Counted from the stretch's first letter, positions 25,598-34,267 are shown. The stretch is 39,811 nt of DNA from an uncultured Pseudovibrio sp. (GCA_947502585.1 CANNAV010000024.1:1-39811), one strand, 5' to 3'. A program made the numbers and translations. The notes: generated by a model not told the origin, from the letters alone.

Positions 25598-26704
25598 TCA
25601 GGCCTCTTCCGGTGTGTAGAGCTTTACGCCGGAAACAACCCGGGTCAGCGTACCCTGTCCTTCAAATGGATTGTCGACATTGAAATCAAGCTTGTCAGAC
25701 CATGCCACACCCAGCCACTGGGCAATGAGTACATGGAGCACAGACATCCAGCCATCCTCCAGCTTGCATGGAATGTGCACATCTGCCATTGCGGAATTGC
25801 CAATGGCTATAACTGTTTCTTCGCCAAACTGCACCTTTATCTCTTCTGCCAGATCCTCATCATAGCGCCTTGTATGCAGGTTGTTGGAGAGGAACACGAA
25901 GACTCTGGTCTGGTCATCCACAAAGGATTTTGGTCCGTGACGGAAGCCGAGGGAGCTGTCCCAGACAGTCGGGATTTTACCTGCGGCCAGTTCCATAACC
26001 TTCAGTGCACTTTCGCGAGCGACAAAGGCAAGCGGGCCTGAACCAACGAATACGGCGCGTTGTGGGATGGTGAGTTTGCCTGTCAGCTGTTTCGCCCCGG
26101 CCAGCACGATTTCTGCGGCATGGCTGATCTCATTCATGCTGGCGGCAAACTCTTCCGGTGTTTCCGGTCCGAACACTGCCATGGCAGTCAGGACCATGCT
26201 GGTGAAACTGGAGGTCATGGCGAAGCCGCTGTCGTGGCATTCGTCCGGCAGAACGATTACGCGCTGGTTGGCATTTGAGGCAGGCCGACGGGTTGCCAGA
26301 GCACTGTCTCTGTTGCAGGTAATGTTCATCCGTGGGGCTTCAGGGAAGAATGTATCCAGCAAATCCAGCGTGCCGACAGACTCTATGGAGTTGCCGGAGC
26401 GACCGAAGGTGACCACCAGCGGGATCACACCGTCGCGTTTGAAGGCGTGCGGCGCACTGACAAGGTCAGTTGAAGGAACGGAGCGCATTGGCAACACGGA
26501 GGTGGCGTCCAGCGCTCTGCACAGAAGGTCGCCTATATAGGCAGATGTACCTGCTCCGCAGAACCAGATTTCCGTAGCTCCGGAGTTGGCGACCCACTTG
26601 TTCAACTCATTCAGGGAGCCGGAAAGCTCCTGCCCCCAGCTTACCCAGATTTGCGGTTGCGCCTGAATTTCGCGCATAGTTGCCCATTTGGTCAAATCGG
26701 CCAT
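25598..26704 (-). CDS. agaS: AgaS-type SIS protein, galactosamine-6-phosphate deaminase/isomerase
   Basis: A 368-residue protein with two SIS domains, matching the AgaS group. The first SIS domain has EIWFCGAGTSAYIGDLL and TFGRSGNSIESVGTL. The second has VFVGSGPLAFVARESALKVM and the AgaS hallmark LGFRHGPKSFVDDQTRVFVF. AgaS converts galactosamine-6-phosphate to tagatose-6-phosphate plus ammonia in the N-acetylgalactosamine pathway. Length is close to that of E. coli AgaS. It lies 20 bases after a second, GlmS-like SIS gene and one base before the ROK kinase. Having both suggests separate deaminases for galactosamine- and glucosamine-6-phosphate. AAGGGAA precedes the ATG. Paralogues with GlcN-6-P activity are possible, so substrate specificity is inferred. 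Confidence 0.88.
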   Translation of the reverse strand: MADLTKWATMREIQAQPQIWVSWGQELSGSLNELNKWVANSGATEIWFCGAGTSAYIGDLLCRALDATSVLPMRSVPSTDLVSAPHAFKRDGVIPLVVTFGRSGNSIESVGTLDLLDTFFPEAPRMNITCNRDSALATRRPASNANQRVIVLPDECHDSGFAMTSSFTSMVLTAMAVFGPETPEEFAASMNEISHAAEIVLAGAKQLTGKLTIPQRAVFVGSGPLAFVARESALKVMELAAGKIPTVWDSSLGFRHGPKSFVDDQTRVFVFLSNNLHTRRYDEDLAEEIKVQFGEETVIAIGNSAMADVHIPCKLEDGWMSVLHVLIAQWLGVAWSDKLDFNVDNPFEGQGTLTRVVSGVKLYTPEEA

Positions 26705-26724
26705 ACCAGTATTCCCTTATAAAA

Positions 26725-27735
26725 TCAAATAGTTACCGTTACCTTAGAAAGTGTTTCCGGTTGGTCCGGGTCCAGACCTGACTGGAGTGCAGTTTCCAAA
26801 ATCACCGGGTACAATGCACGCAACAGCATAGCCGAGCTTGCTGCGGGAGTAAGGCCCTGCGCACCAACCGTTTCTGGTGACAGGCGGAAAACATTTGCGC
26901 CGACAGAGCGGAACCGCTCCTCAGTCATACTCAGGCTCTGGTTGCTGACCTCTTCTCCCGTATCCAGAATGAGAACACACAGCGGTTTTGTTGCCAGTTG
27001 CAGCGGACCGTGCAGCACTTCGGCAGCGGAGTAAGCTTCTGCATGAATGGCCGTAGTTTCCTTCAGCTTCAGCGCTACTTCCTGCGCTGCTCCAAAGCCG
27101 CAACCGCGCCCGATGACATAGACGTGGGGCGTGGACTTTACGGCCTCAATAATAGCGTCTGCCTGCTCCGGTCTGGCATCAGCGCTGGCCAGCATGGCAT
27201 TTGCTGCTGCTGCACAGGCTTTGGCGTAGTCCGGTTTGAGAGCTGCCAGAAGAGCCATTCCGGCGGCAATGGTGCAGATTACTGTTTTGGTAGCCGGTAC
27301 AGCTTGCTCCGGTCCTGCTTTTATATCGACACAGGCATCCGCTTCAGCTGCCAGTGCAGAGTCCGGCGTGTTGGTTATGGCAAGTGTTTTGCCACCGCCG
27401 TTTTGAAACCCGATTGCAGCACTGACCAGATCCTTACTTCCTCCGGATTGAGAGAAAATAAGGGCGCCAGCATTGCACAACTGCAATCCATTCCCCAGGC
27501 TGAATACAGAGGGCGGCAAGGTTGTCACCGGCTTTTGCAGTTCGGCCATCAGTTCATATGAGATCAGGTTAGCGGCTGCGTCTGAGCTTCCACGCGCAAT
27601 GGTGTAGAACACGTCAAGCTTGTCTAAGGCTGCTGCTTTCACACTCTTTGAGAGGTCCCGGCGAACCCCTTCAGCGAATGCCGGGATTGCCTGATCTATC
27701 TCAGCACGCATGTACGCGCCAGGGAGTTTGGTCAC
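26725..27735 (-). CDS. SIS-domain glucosamine-6-phosphate deaminase, NagB-II type
   Basis: A 336-residue protein equal to the isomerase half of GlmS without the N-terminal glutaminase domain, as in NagB-II (alternative glucosamine-6-phosphate deaminases), which make fructose-6-phosphate and ammonia. The first SIS domain has FYTIARGSSDAAANLISYEL and IFSQSGGSKDLVSA. The second has YVIGRGCGFGAAQEVALKLK, then ETTAIHAEAYSAAEVLHGP, which is the GlmS-type active site. The start is the GTG at 27735, overlapping the Gfo/Idh stop in a GTGA; the next upstream in-frame ATG is 69 bases inside that gene. No NagB of the classical fold is present in the window, so this is the likely entry of the GlcNAc branch into glycolysis. 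Confidence 0.88.
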   Translation of the reverse strand: MTKLPGAYMRAEIDQAIPAFAEGVRRDLSKSVKAAALDKLDVFYTIARGSSDAAANLISYELMAELQKPVTTLPPSVFSLGNGLQLCNAGALIFSQSGGSKDLVSAAIGFQNGGGKTLAITNTPDSALAAEADACVDIKAGPEQAVPATKTVICTIAAGMALLAALKPDYAKACAAAANAMLASADARPEQADAIIEAVKSTPHVYVIGRGCGFGAAQEVALKLKETTAIHAEAYSAAEVLHGPLQLATKPLCVLILDTGEEVSNQSLSMTEERFRSVGANVFRLSPETVGAQGLTPAASSAMLLRALYPVILETALQSGLDPDQPETLSKVTVTI

Positions 27736-28916
27736 TGTATTGATTCCATCTTTTTTGTTGTTGCTACGGTTTCCCGCAGCCTGAAACTGTCGAGTTTTTT
27801 CCAATAGGGCGTCAGGTCCACGACCTGGCCGGTTGTTCGCGCCTGATCAAGTGCCAAAGCGGCAACGCCTGCTTCCAGTGCGTCCACGACGGAGACTGGC
27901 AGGCTGTCCATTTCACCACGCAGATAAGCACAGAGGTCTTGACACATCATGTCATCGGCGCCGTAGTGCGCACCGGGGCAGACAATGGAACGGGTGTAAT
28001 CTTCGTCCACCAATGTGTTGCGGGTATGGGCGTCGGTCACTCTTAGATAACCGCGCACAAAATCACCTTCCGCCATACCTTTGGTGCCGATCACGCAGAA
28101 CCTGCGGTGTTCATCCGGTACGTTAATGTTGGTGTGAAAGGCCATGGTGGCCCCGCTCTCGTATTCGAGGATCGCTGTCTGATGGTCCACGATATCTCCA
28201 TCAGAAAGGAACGGATCTTCCGTAGCTTCCCAGATGGATTTTTTTACATGATACACTTGCGTATCTGTATCTTTCGCCGGAGCATTGCCTGGAACAAAAG
28301 ATTTTCTGCCGCCAAAGCTGGCCACACGGGTTGGGCGAGACCCGGTTACCATGTTGTAGATGTCCAGATCATGGCAACATTTTTCCAGCATGAAACCGCC
28401 GGAGTATTTCTCGTAGCGCCGCCAGTCGCGCATGAAGAAAGCACCGTGATACGGCGCGATATGCTCGTTGGCCTCAATGGAAACCACATCCCCGATCTGG
28501 CCGGCCGCCTGCGCAGCCCGCAAATCTCTTGCGTGCCGGGCGTAACGAAGAACCAGACCGATGAGCACCTGATCTGCCCCATGTCCGGAAAGGAGCTCTG
28601 CCAGTTCCATGGTCTCGCTCATAGAGATCACCACGGGCTTTTCAACAAACATGCGGATACCGGCTTCCAGGCCGAGGCGGATGTGCTCCAGATGCATATG
28701 GTTTGGAGAGCTCACGAACAACAGCTCCGCCTTTTCATGGGCCAGCATCTCTTCCAGAGTATCGTAAGCCTTGATCGCCTCATAATTTTTGAGAGGTTCA
28801 ATCTGGTGCGGTTTGGGGTCTGCATAGGCCACCACCTCCGCCTCGCTCATGTGCGCCTGCAGTCTTTCCAGGACACTGGCAGCTCGCAAACCCAGACCAG
28901 CAACGAGGATGCGCAT
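27732..28916 (-). CDS. Gfo/Idh/MocA-family NAD(P)-binding protein
   Basis: A 394-residue cytoplasmic protein of the glucose-fructose oxidoreductase family. The N-terminal Rossmann fold has ILVAGLGLRAASVLERL, the middle has the family Glu-Lys-Pro motif in RMFVEKPVVISMSE, and the C-terminal domain includes GGFMLEKCCHDLDIYNMVTG with the usual His-Asp pair. It sits between the ABC ATPase and the first deaminase, with GGAGA well placed before the ATG, so it belongs to the amino-sugar operon. No step of the standard GlcNAc or GalNAc pathway needs it. It could oxidise or epimerise an unusual sugar, or act as an NAD-dependent glycosidase, as some members of this superfold do (GH109). The substrate is unknown. 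Confidence 0.88.
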   Translation of the reverse strand: MRILVAGLGLRAASVLERLQAHMSEAEVVAYADPKPHQIEPLKNYEAIKAYDTLEEMLAHEKAELLFVSSPNHMHLEHIRLGLEAGIRMFVEKPVVISMSETMELAELLSGHGADQVLIGLVLRYARHARDLRAAQAAGQIGDVVSIEANEHIAPYHGAFFMRDWRRYEKYSGGFMLEKCCHDLDIYNMVTGSRPTRVASFGGRKSFVPGNAPAKDTDTQVYHVKKSIWEATEDPFLSDGDIVDHQTAILEYESGATMAFHTNINVPDEHRRFCVIGTKGMAEGDFVRGYLRVTDAHTRNTLVDEDYTRSIVCPGAHYGADDMMCQDLCAYLRGEMDSLPVSVVDALEAGVAALALDQARTTGQVVDLTPYWKKLDSFRLRETVATTKKMESIQ

Positions 28917-28925
28917 GTGTTTCTC

Positions 28926-30026
28926 CTATGCCAGTACCGGAGCGCCAAGGCGTTGCAGAGCAACACCATTTTCGTCAAAGATGCAGGGATCTTCCGGCTT
29001 GATGTTAAGTTTTATGGATGTGCCTTCCCGAATCTTTGCCATGCCAGGCAAGGATGCACAAAACGCAACTTCACCCTCTGCTTTACCGTAGGCAACAGAA
29101 TGAGCACCCAGGCGCTCCAACACTTCTACATGCATGGAAACCGGTCCATTTTCATCAAGCCGCATGTGCTCCGGGCGAATGCCAACCTCCACATTGTCAC
29201 CTGCTTTCATGCCCTCTGAAGACACTGGCATGCTCATGATGCCGCCATTTTCAAGATTCACGTGCAGCAAGCGGTCTTCAACACGGCTGACGATGGCGGG
29301 CAGAAAGTTCATTTTAGGATGGCCGATGAAACCAGCCACGAATTTGTTGCGTGGGTGCAGGTACAGATCCATCGGGGTGCCGCACTGCTCCACCACACCG
29401 TCATTTAACACCACAAGGCGGTCGGCCATCGTCATGGCTTCCACCTGATCGTGAGTTACGTAAATCATCGTGGTGTCCAGGTTTTTATGGAGCCTGGAGA
29501 GCTCCACACGCATGTCCGCGCGCAGCGCTGCATCAAGGTTTGAGAGCGGCTCGTCAAACAGGAACACTTTCGGATTGCGGACAATAGAGCGGCCAATGGC
29601 CACACGTTGGCGCTGACCGCCGGAGAGCTGGCCCGGCTTGTGGTTCAGATGCTTTTCCAATTGCAGGATAGCAGCAGCCTTGTTTATGCGGCCCTTGATT
29701 TCCTCTTCCGGGCGCTTTGCAACGCGCAGCGGAAAGGCAATATTTTCGAAAACGGAGAGGTGCGGATAGAGCGCGTAGCTCTGGAACACCATAGAGATAC
29801 CACGGTCAATGGGATGGTCGTCGGAAACGTCTTTTCCATCTATAATAATGGAGCCTTCGGAGGCTATCTCCAAGCCTGCCACAATGCGCAGCAAAGTTGT
29901 TTTTCCGCAGCCAGAGGGGCCAACGAAAACGACGAACTCCTTGTCCTCAACAGACAGGCTGACGTCCTTCAATACGGTTGTTGGCCCAAATGATTTCACG
30001 ATGTGCTGTAGCTGAAGCGTGGCCAT
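28926..30026 (-). CDS. Sugar ABC transporter ATPase, UgpC/MsmK type
   Basis: A 366-residue ATPase that energises the import complex formed with the two permeases and binding protein upstream. Walker A is VGPSGCGKTTLLRI, the signature is LSGGQRQRVAIGRSIVRNPK, Walker B is VFLFDEPLSNLDAALR, and the switch His is in IYVTHDQVEAMTMAD. The C-terminal third, after residue 240, is the TOBE regulatory domain (for example VEVGIRPEHMRLDENGP). Length matches MalK/UgpC/MsmK proteins. It follows the binding-protein gene by 62 bases and precedes the Gfo/Idh gene by nine, so it is in the same transcript. Confidence 0.95.
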   Translation of the reverse strand: MATLQLQHIVKSFGPTTVLKDVSLSVEDKEFVVFVGPSGCGKTTLLRIVAGLEIASEGSIIIDGKDVSDDHPIDRGISMVFQSYALYPHLSVFENIAFPLRVAKRPEEEIKGRINKAAAILQLEKHLNHKPGQLSGGQRQRVAIGRSIVRNPKVFLFDEPLSNLDAALRADMRVELSRLHKNLDTTMIYVTHDQVEAMTMADRLVVLNDGVVEQCGTPMDLYLHPRNKFVAGFIGHPKMNFLPAIVSRVEDRLLHVNLENGGIMSMPVSSEGMKAGDNVEVGIRPEHMRLDENGPVSMHVEVLERLGAHSVAYGKAEGEVAFCASLPGMAKIREGTSIKLNIKPEDPCIFDENGVALQRLGAPVLA

Positions 30027-30088
30027 AATATTCGTCTTCTCACACTTGATAAAGGGGAGAGGCTGCAGGCAACCTCTCCGGGTCTGGC

Positions 30089-31309
30089 TTACTTGAACTC
30101 TTCGAGTTCTTCAGCGGCGATTGCCACCAGGTTCTCAGCAGTATCGTCTTTCAGGATGATGCCCTGAATCATGGAGTTGATGATTGTCTGCATCGCTTTG
30201 TAATCAACAAACAGCGGCTCAGGACCGCCTGTTGAGATAGGATCTATGAAGACTGCCCAGTATGGATCGTCCTTGTAGAATGGGTTTTCCCAGCCGAGTT
30301 CTTCGTATTTGAGGATTGGAACAAGTTCTGACCCCGGATTGCTATCAACAGCATATTGAGATTCACCGCTTGTCAGCATACGAGCAAACTTCATTGCAAC
30401 GTCCTCATGGCCTGAGCCTTTAAAGACAACAATGGAGTCCGTAAGCAGCAAAGTACCACTCACCCCACTCGGGCCAGCTGGGATTGGAACGGTTTTCCCA
30501 TTGATATCGTCTTTATGCTGGGCACGCCCCCAGGGACCGTCAATGTACATTGCCACTTTGCCGTCATTGTACAGGTCACGCACCTGAGTACGTTCAAAGG
30601 CTGTTGGGCCATCTTGGGCAACGTCGACAAGCTTGCCATAAAACTTCAAAGTTTCCAGAGTATTCTTGGAATTCAGTGTTATCTCATTGGTTGATGGATC
30701 GATCACCTGTCCGCCATTGGAATACAGATAATTCAGGAACTGGTGCATGGTGTTGTCAAAGTCTTTACCGGTAATACCAACACCAGCTTTGCCGGTTTTC
30801 TCCTTGATTGTTTTCGCGGCCACATACATGTCATCCCATGTTCCTGGAGCATCACAAGCAAGGTCGGCCTCTTCAAACAGACCACAGTTCATAAACAAAG
30901 CTTTGGTCGAGAAAGCGTGCGGAAAGCCCCAGAAACGGTCTCTGTAACTAACGGTATTTAAAACACCAGACTGGTAGGTGGCCTGCTGTTCCTCAGGAAT
31001 TTCAACAGGAACAATCAGGTTGTATTCTGCCAGCTGTTTGAGCGTACGTGAGCCCATGTAGGCAACAGACGCCGGATCGCCGGTGGATGCCAACTTGAGT
31101 GATTTATCCTGACATGTACCCCATGGAAGGCTTTCCATGTTAATAGTATCGCCGGGATTAGCTGCTTCGAACTTTTTGATTAGCGCACGGTCCGCATCCA
31201 AACCAATGCTCCCACAGCGAATGTAATGGACTTCAGCTGATAGTGCAGGTGCTGCTGCCATCATTGCGCCTGCCCCTGCAGCCACTGCAAATAGTAGTTT
31301 GGTTCTCAT
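30089..31309 (-). CDS. Sugar ABC transporter periplasmic binding protein
   Basis: A 406-residue extracellular solute-binding protein (family 1, MalE-like). A Sec signal peptide covers about residues 1-25: basic MRTK, a hydrophobic alanine-rich core, and a cleavage site after A-L-S-A. The mature part has the family pattern FEAANPGDTINMESLPWG, then TFPHAFS-like and YIDGPWGRAQ segments, and the paired Trp/Tyr-rich segments seen in oligosaccharide binders. GGGAGG lies six bases before the ATG. It is third in the operon, behind both permeases; in most such operons it comes first. The likely ligand is a GlcNAc- or GalNAc-containing oligosaccharide, judged from the catabolic genes and not from the protein itself. 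Confidence 0.93.
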   Translation of the reverse strand: MRTKLLFAVAAGAGAMMAAAPALSAEVHYIRCGSIGLDADRALIKKFEAANPGDTINMESLPWGTCQDKSLKLASTGDPASVAYMGSRTLKQLAEYNLIVPVEIPEEQQATYQSGVLNTVSYRDRFWGFPHAFSTKALFMNCGLFEEADLACDAPGTWDDMYVAAKTIKEKTGKAGVGITGKDFDNTMHQFLNYLYSNGGQVIDPSTNEITLNSKNTLETLKFYGKLVDVAQDGPTAFERTQVRDLYNDGKVAMYIDGPWGRAQHKDDINGKTVPIPAGPSGVSGTLLLTDSIVVFKGSGHEDVAMKFARMLTSGESQYAVDSNPGSELVPILKYEELGWENPFYKDDPYWAVFIDPISTGGPEPLFVDYKAMQTIINSMIQGIILKDDTAENLVAIAAEELEEFK

Positions 31310-31346
31310 GGTTTATCCTCCCAGTAACCAATGATAACTTTTAAAA

Positions 31347-32189
31347 TCACTCTTTGATCGCACCGGCTGTGAGGCCGGCCACCAGGTAGCGTTGTAAAAA
31401 TAAGAAAATGACGAGTACGGGCAACATTCCAATAATGCTTGCTGCCATCATCTGGTTCCATTTGACTGACTGATAGCCAATGAACTCGAGGATGCCCGCT
31501 GGCAGAGGCATGAACTCCTTGACGCTGTTGAACGTAATCGCAAACAGGAACTGCTGGGCGTAGGCCGACAGGAACACAGCCACACCCACCACAATAAGAC
31601 CGGGAACCGCCAGGGGCAGGACAACGCGGCGCAGGGTGTACAGACGGCTGGCACCATCCATGAACGCTGCTTCTTCCAGTTCGCGCGGAATTTTCTCCAG
31701 ATAGGATTTCAGTAGCCAGATTCCCATGGGCACCAGAAACGCAGCACCAGGAACAATCATCGCAAAGTAGGTGTTCAGCAGACCGTAGTTTCTCAGGAGC
31801 TTGTAGAGCGGAATAAGCAGTACAGCACCGGAGAACATGTTAACCGCAAGAAAGATGCCGAGGCTGAGTGATTTGCCTTTAAAGCCAAACCGGGCATAGG
31901 CATAAGCGGCGGGAATGACGAACGCCAGAGCCAGAGCCGTCACTGAGATGGAGATCAGCATGCTGTTTGCGATGTAACGCGGCAGCAGTGGCACTGTATC
32001 CCACATCTGGGAGTAGGCTTTGAACGAGAAATCATCTGACCAGAACTGGTAGGGCGAACGAAACAGGTGTTCCAGTGGCCGCAGCGAGGTCATGAACATT
32101 TCGAAGAACGGCAGAAGAATGAAACCGAGGAAAAGCGCAACGCAGAAGTAGAGAAATATTTTATGTGGCAGCGAGTAACGATCCATCAT
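31347..32189 (-). CDS. Sugar ABC transporter permease, MalG/UgpE type
   Basis: A 280-residue inner-membrane permease with about six transmembrane segments. The cytoplasmic coupling loop EAAFMDGASRLYTLRRVVLP matches the EAA motif that contacts the ATPase. The short N-terminal cytoplasmic tail followed at once by TM1 (IFLYFCVALFLGFILLPFFE) is typical of the MalG-type partner. The start codon lies one base after the stop of the MalF-type gene, with GAGGCAG inside the end of that gene as ribosome-binding site. Two consecutive ATG codons (32189 and 32186) could start the protein. Confidence 0.93.
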   Translation of the reverse strand: MMDRYSLPHKIFLYFCVALFLGFILLPFFEMFMTSLRPLEHLFRSPYQFWSDDFSFKAYSQMWDTVPLLPRYIANSMLISISVTALALAFVIPAAYAYARFGFKGKSLSLGIFLAVNMFSGAVLLIPLYKLLRNYGLLNTYFAMIVPGAAFLVPMGIWLLKSYLEKIPRELEEAAFMDGASRLYTLRRVVLPLAVPGLIVVGVAVFLSAYAQQFLFAITFNSVKEFMPLPAGILEFIGYQSVKWNQMMAASIIGMLPVLVIFLFLQRYLVAGLTAGAIKE

Positions 32190-32190
32190 T

Positions 32191-33156
32191 TTAAGCTGCC
32201 TCGAAACGTTTTTTGATCTGGTGGAGTGCGAACAGATAGATCAGCGAAAATACGCTGAGCAGTGTCACCACTATCACAGCACGTGCAGCCCCCTGTCCGA
32301 ATCTGAAGTTTGCAATGGCCATCTTGTAGGTGTCGATGATCAGCGTTGTGGTTGCGTTGCGCGGTCCCCCTTCTGTCAGTATCCAGATGACTTCGAAGGA
32401 GTTGAAGGTCCAGATGATCGACAGGATCGACATGGTGATGATCACTGGCAGGATTTGCGGGACGGTAATGCGACGGAAACGGTACCAGCGGGATGCCCCG
32501 TCCACATAGGCTGCCTCATAAAGATCCCGTGGCACGCCCTGCATAGCTGCCAGCAGAAAGAACGTCACCATGGGCAGGCCGACCCAGACATCGGTAACAA
32601 CTGCTGAGTAAAACGCGCTTTGCCTGTAGGCGAGGAACTCAAACGGACCATCGAGAATACCAAGGTATTGCAGGGCACCGGAGACGATGCCGAAATGACC
32701 ATTATAGAGCCACAACCAGCCGAAACAGCCAATAGCGACAGGCACGATCCAGGGCGGCATGACCAGCATGCGGAACAAAGCCCGACCGGGGATTGCGGCG
32801 TTAAGCAGCGTTGCGCCGATCAGACCAAAAATGATTTTGAATGAGACAGACAGGAACATCCAATAAAACGTTCTGTACACTGTCCGGGCGAATTTGCGAG
32901 AGCTGAGCAGCTTCTCGTAGTTGGCCGTGCCGATGTAGGTCTCACCGCCAATGTTAGCGTTGGTGAAAGACAAGCGAATTGTCTCTGCCAGCGGCCAGGC
33001 CACGACTAAGATAAGATACAATGCCGCGGGAGCAATCAAAACCCAGGCAAAGGTTGCCTGTGAGTGCATGAGCCCTTGCAGCATCCCTTGTTTTTTTTGT
33101 GCTGAACCGCTGCGCTCGCCCTGATAAGGCAGCAGGTTCTCTGACGCATGCGCCAT
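32191..33156 (-). CDS. Sugar ABC transporter permease, MalF/UgpA type
   Basis: A 321-residue inner-membrane permease with about six transmembrane segments and the coupling loop EAAYVDGASRWYRFRRITVP, the partner of the following MalG-type protein. TM1 is FAWVLIAPAALYLILVVAWP. An in-frame ATG exists at 33261, but GGGGAG five bases before the ATG at 33156, and the start of homology just after it, support the shorter protein. It is the first gene of the ten-gene amino-sugar operon, so the operon promoter should lie between it and the divergent GntR-type gene, in a stretch with repeated GGTATT motifs. Confidence 0.92.
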   Translation of the reverse strand: MAHASENLLPYQGERSGSAQKKQGMLQGLMHSQATFAWVLIAPAALYLILVVAWPLAETIRLSFTNANIGGETYIGTANYEKLLSSRKFARTVYRTFYWMFLSVSFKIIFGLIGATLLNAAIPGRALFRMLVMPPWIVPVAIGCFGWLWLYNGHFGIVSGALQYLGILDGPFEFLAYRQSAFYSAVVTDVWVGLPMVTFFLLAAMQGVPRDLYEAAYVDGASRWYRFRRITVPQILPVIITMSILSIIWTFNSFEVIWILTEGGPRNATTTLIIDTYKMAIANFRFGQGAARAVIVVTLLSVFSLIYLFALHQIKKRFEAA

Positions 33157-33253
33157 GCGTTCTCCCCAATTCCCAAAGGTGATCGGTATCACCCACCGCT
33201 TGCGTCTTGTTATCGCCAGGGAGACGAACCGTGTCTTTTCGAGTTCATAAAAT

Positions 33254-33261
33254 AATACCAA
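33254..33261 (-). promoter_or_regulatory. GGTATT half-site on the operon side
   Basis: The minus strand reads TTGGTATTATTTT here, the same word as in the regulator promoter and upstream of the hexosaminidase gene. It lies about 100 bases upstream of the first permease start, where an operator for the transport operon is expected. A single half-site alone is weak evidence. Confidence 0.35.
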
Positions 33262-33370
33262 AATAAATCCATTTGTCTACCATTTCAACGCAGTTGCAAA
33301 ATATTACATTTCAGGGAAAAACTTCAATTTTTCGAAAAAAAACACGAGGGAATAAGCTGTGCTTCCTTTA

Positions 33371-33418
33371 TTGGTATTTTATAGGTATTATTTTGCATTG
33401 GTATCAAAAAGGTATTAT
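33371..33418 (+). promoter_or_regulatory. Tandem GGTATT motifs, candidate GntR/NagR operator
   Basis: Two copies of the pattern TTGGTAT-n4-AGGTATTAT lie at 33371-33391 and 33398-33418, their starts 27 bases apart. Inside each copy the two GGTAT words are 11 bases apart, one helical turn. They lie 33-80 bases before the start codon of the GntR-type gene, in the promoter shared with the divergent operon. Direct orientation is unusual for GntR/UTRA regulators, which mostly bind palindromes, so the assignment is tentative. Confidence 0.45.
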
Positions 33419-33450
33419 ATATAATCTGGATTCACATAAAGACGGGCAGA

Positions 33451-34218
33451 ATGAACGCACAAAAAGATACCCATACCGATCTGTTCTCAACCACATCCTG
33501 GCAGCAAAGCAGTGGCGGTCCACGCTACTTGCAACTTTACCGGCATCTTGAAACTGCCATTAAAGATGGACGGTTAGCAGCGGAGACCACTCTGCCTGCC
33601 GAGCGGCAACTGGCCGCACTGACCGGTTTGTCCCGCGTGACAATTCGCAAAGCGATTTCACGACTGGTGATTGATGGTCTGGTGGTTCAGCGCCGGGGCT
33701 CCGGCTCTTATGTAGCCCCTCAGATGAAACGTATTTTGCAGTCCCTGTCGGCACTTACGAGCTTTACCGAGGACATGCAGCGGCGCGGGAAAACATCTTC
33801 TTCCCAGACGCTGTCCTGCGGGATCTACCTTCCCTCTCCTGAGGAGATTGTTGCACTCGGACTTACTTCTGACGGACAGGTTTCCCGGATAACCCGTCTG
33901 CGCCGTGGGGATAGTATTCCTCTGGCAATCGAGACCAGCTCACTCTCGAGCGAGTTCGTGCCTGATCCGTCAAAGATTGAGACGTCGCTCTATGAGCATC
34001 TGTCTTTGGAAGGGATGCGCCCGTCCCGCGCTATTCAGCGCATTTCGGCTTGTAAACTGACAGAAGAGCAAGCAGCTTTGCTGGAAGTCTGTGAGGGGGA
34101 CGCCGCGCTCTACATAAACCGCACTGCCTACCTTGCAAGCGGCCGGGTGATTGAGCTGACCACTGGCGTTTATCGTGGTGATATCTATGATTTGATTGCG
34201 GAACTGCGCAACGCGTAA
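33451..34218 (+). CDS. GntR-family regulator with UTRA domain (NagR/DasR type)
   Basis: A 255-residue regulator. The N-terminal winged helix (about residues 25-95) includes LPAERQLAALTGLSRVTIRK and LVIDGLVVQRRGSGSYVAPQ. The C-terminal UTRA domain starts near SLSALTSFTEDMQRRGKTSS and includes IPLAIETSSL and ITRLRRGDS-like ligand-pocket segments, as in HutC/NagR/DasR proteins. Regulators of this class commonly respond to GlcN-6-P or GlcNAc-6-P. It is divergent from the amino-sugar operon and convergent with the GH20 gene, so it most likely represses both, and itself. The ribosome-binding site is weak (GACGGGCAG). Confidence 0.92.
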   Translation: MNAQKDTHTDLFSTTSWQQSSGGPRYLQLYRHLETAIKDGRLAAETTLPAERQLAALTGLSRVTIRKAISRLVIDGLVVQRRGSGSYVAPQMKRILQSLSALTSFTEDMQRRGKTSSSQTLSCGIYLPSPEEIVALGLTSDGQVSRITRLRRGDSIPLAIETSSLSSEFVPDPSKIETSLYEHLSLEGMRPSRAIQRISACKLTEEQAALLEVCEGDAALYINRTAYLASGRVIELTTGVYRGDIYDLIAELRNA

Positions 34219-34224
34219 GAGGCA

Positions 34225-34262
34225 GAAAGCCCTGTCTCACAGAGGTTTGATGCAGGACTTTC
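34225..34262. terminator. Possible shared terminator of convergent GntR and GH20 genes
   Basis: GAAAGCCCTG at 34225-34234 and CAGGACTTTC at 34253-34262 can pair at nine of ten positions, in the 49-base gap between two convergent genes. The loop is about 18 bases and there is only a short T-rich stretch after it, so the call is weak. Confidence 0.3.
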
Positions 34263-34267
34263 GTTGT

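Noticed and set aside
28107..29219. Open frame of 370 codons on the plus strand across the Gfo/Idh and ATPase genes
   Set aside because: It crosses two well-supported minus-strand genes and their intergenic gap, and has no protein-family features.
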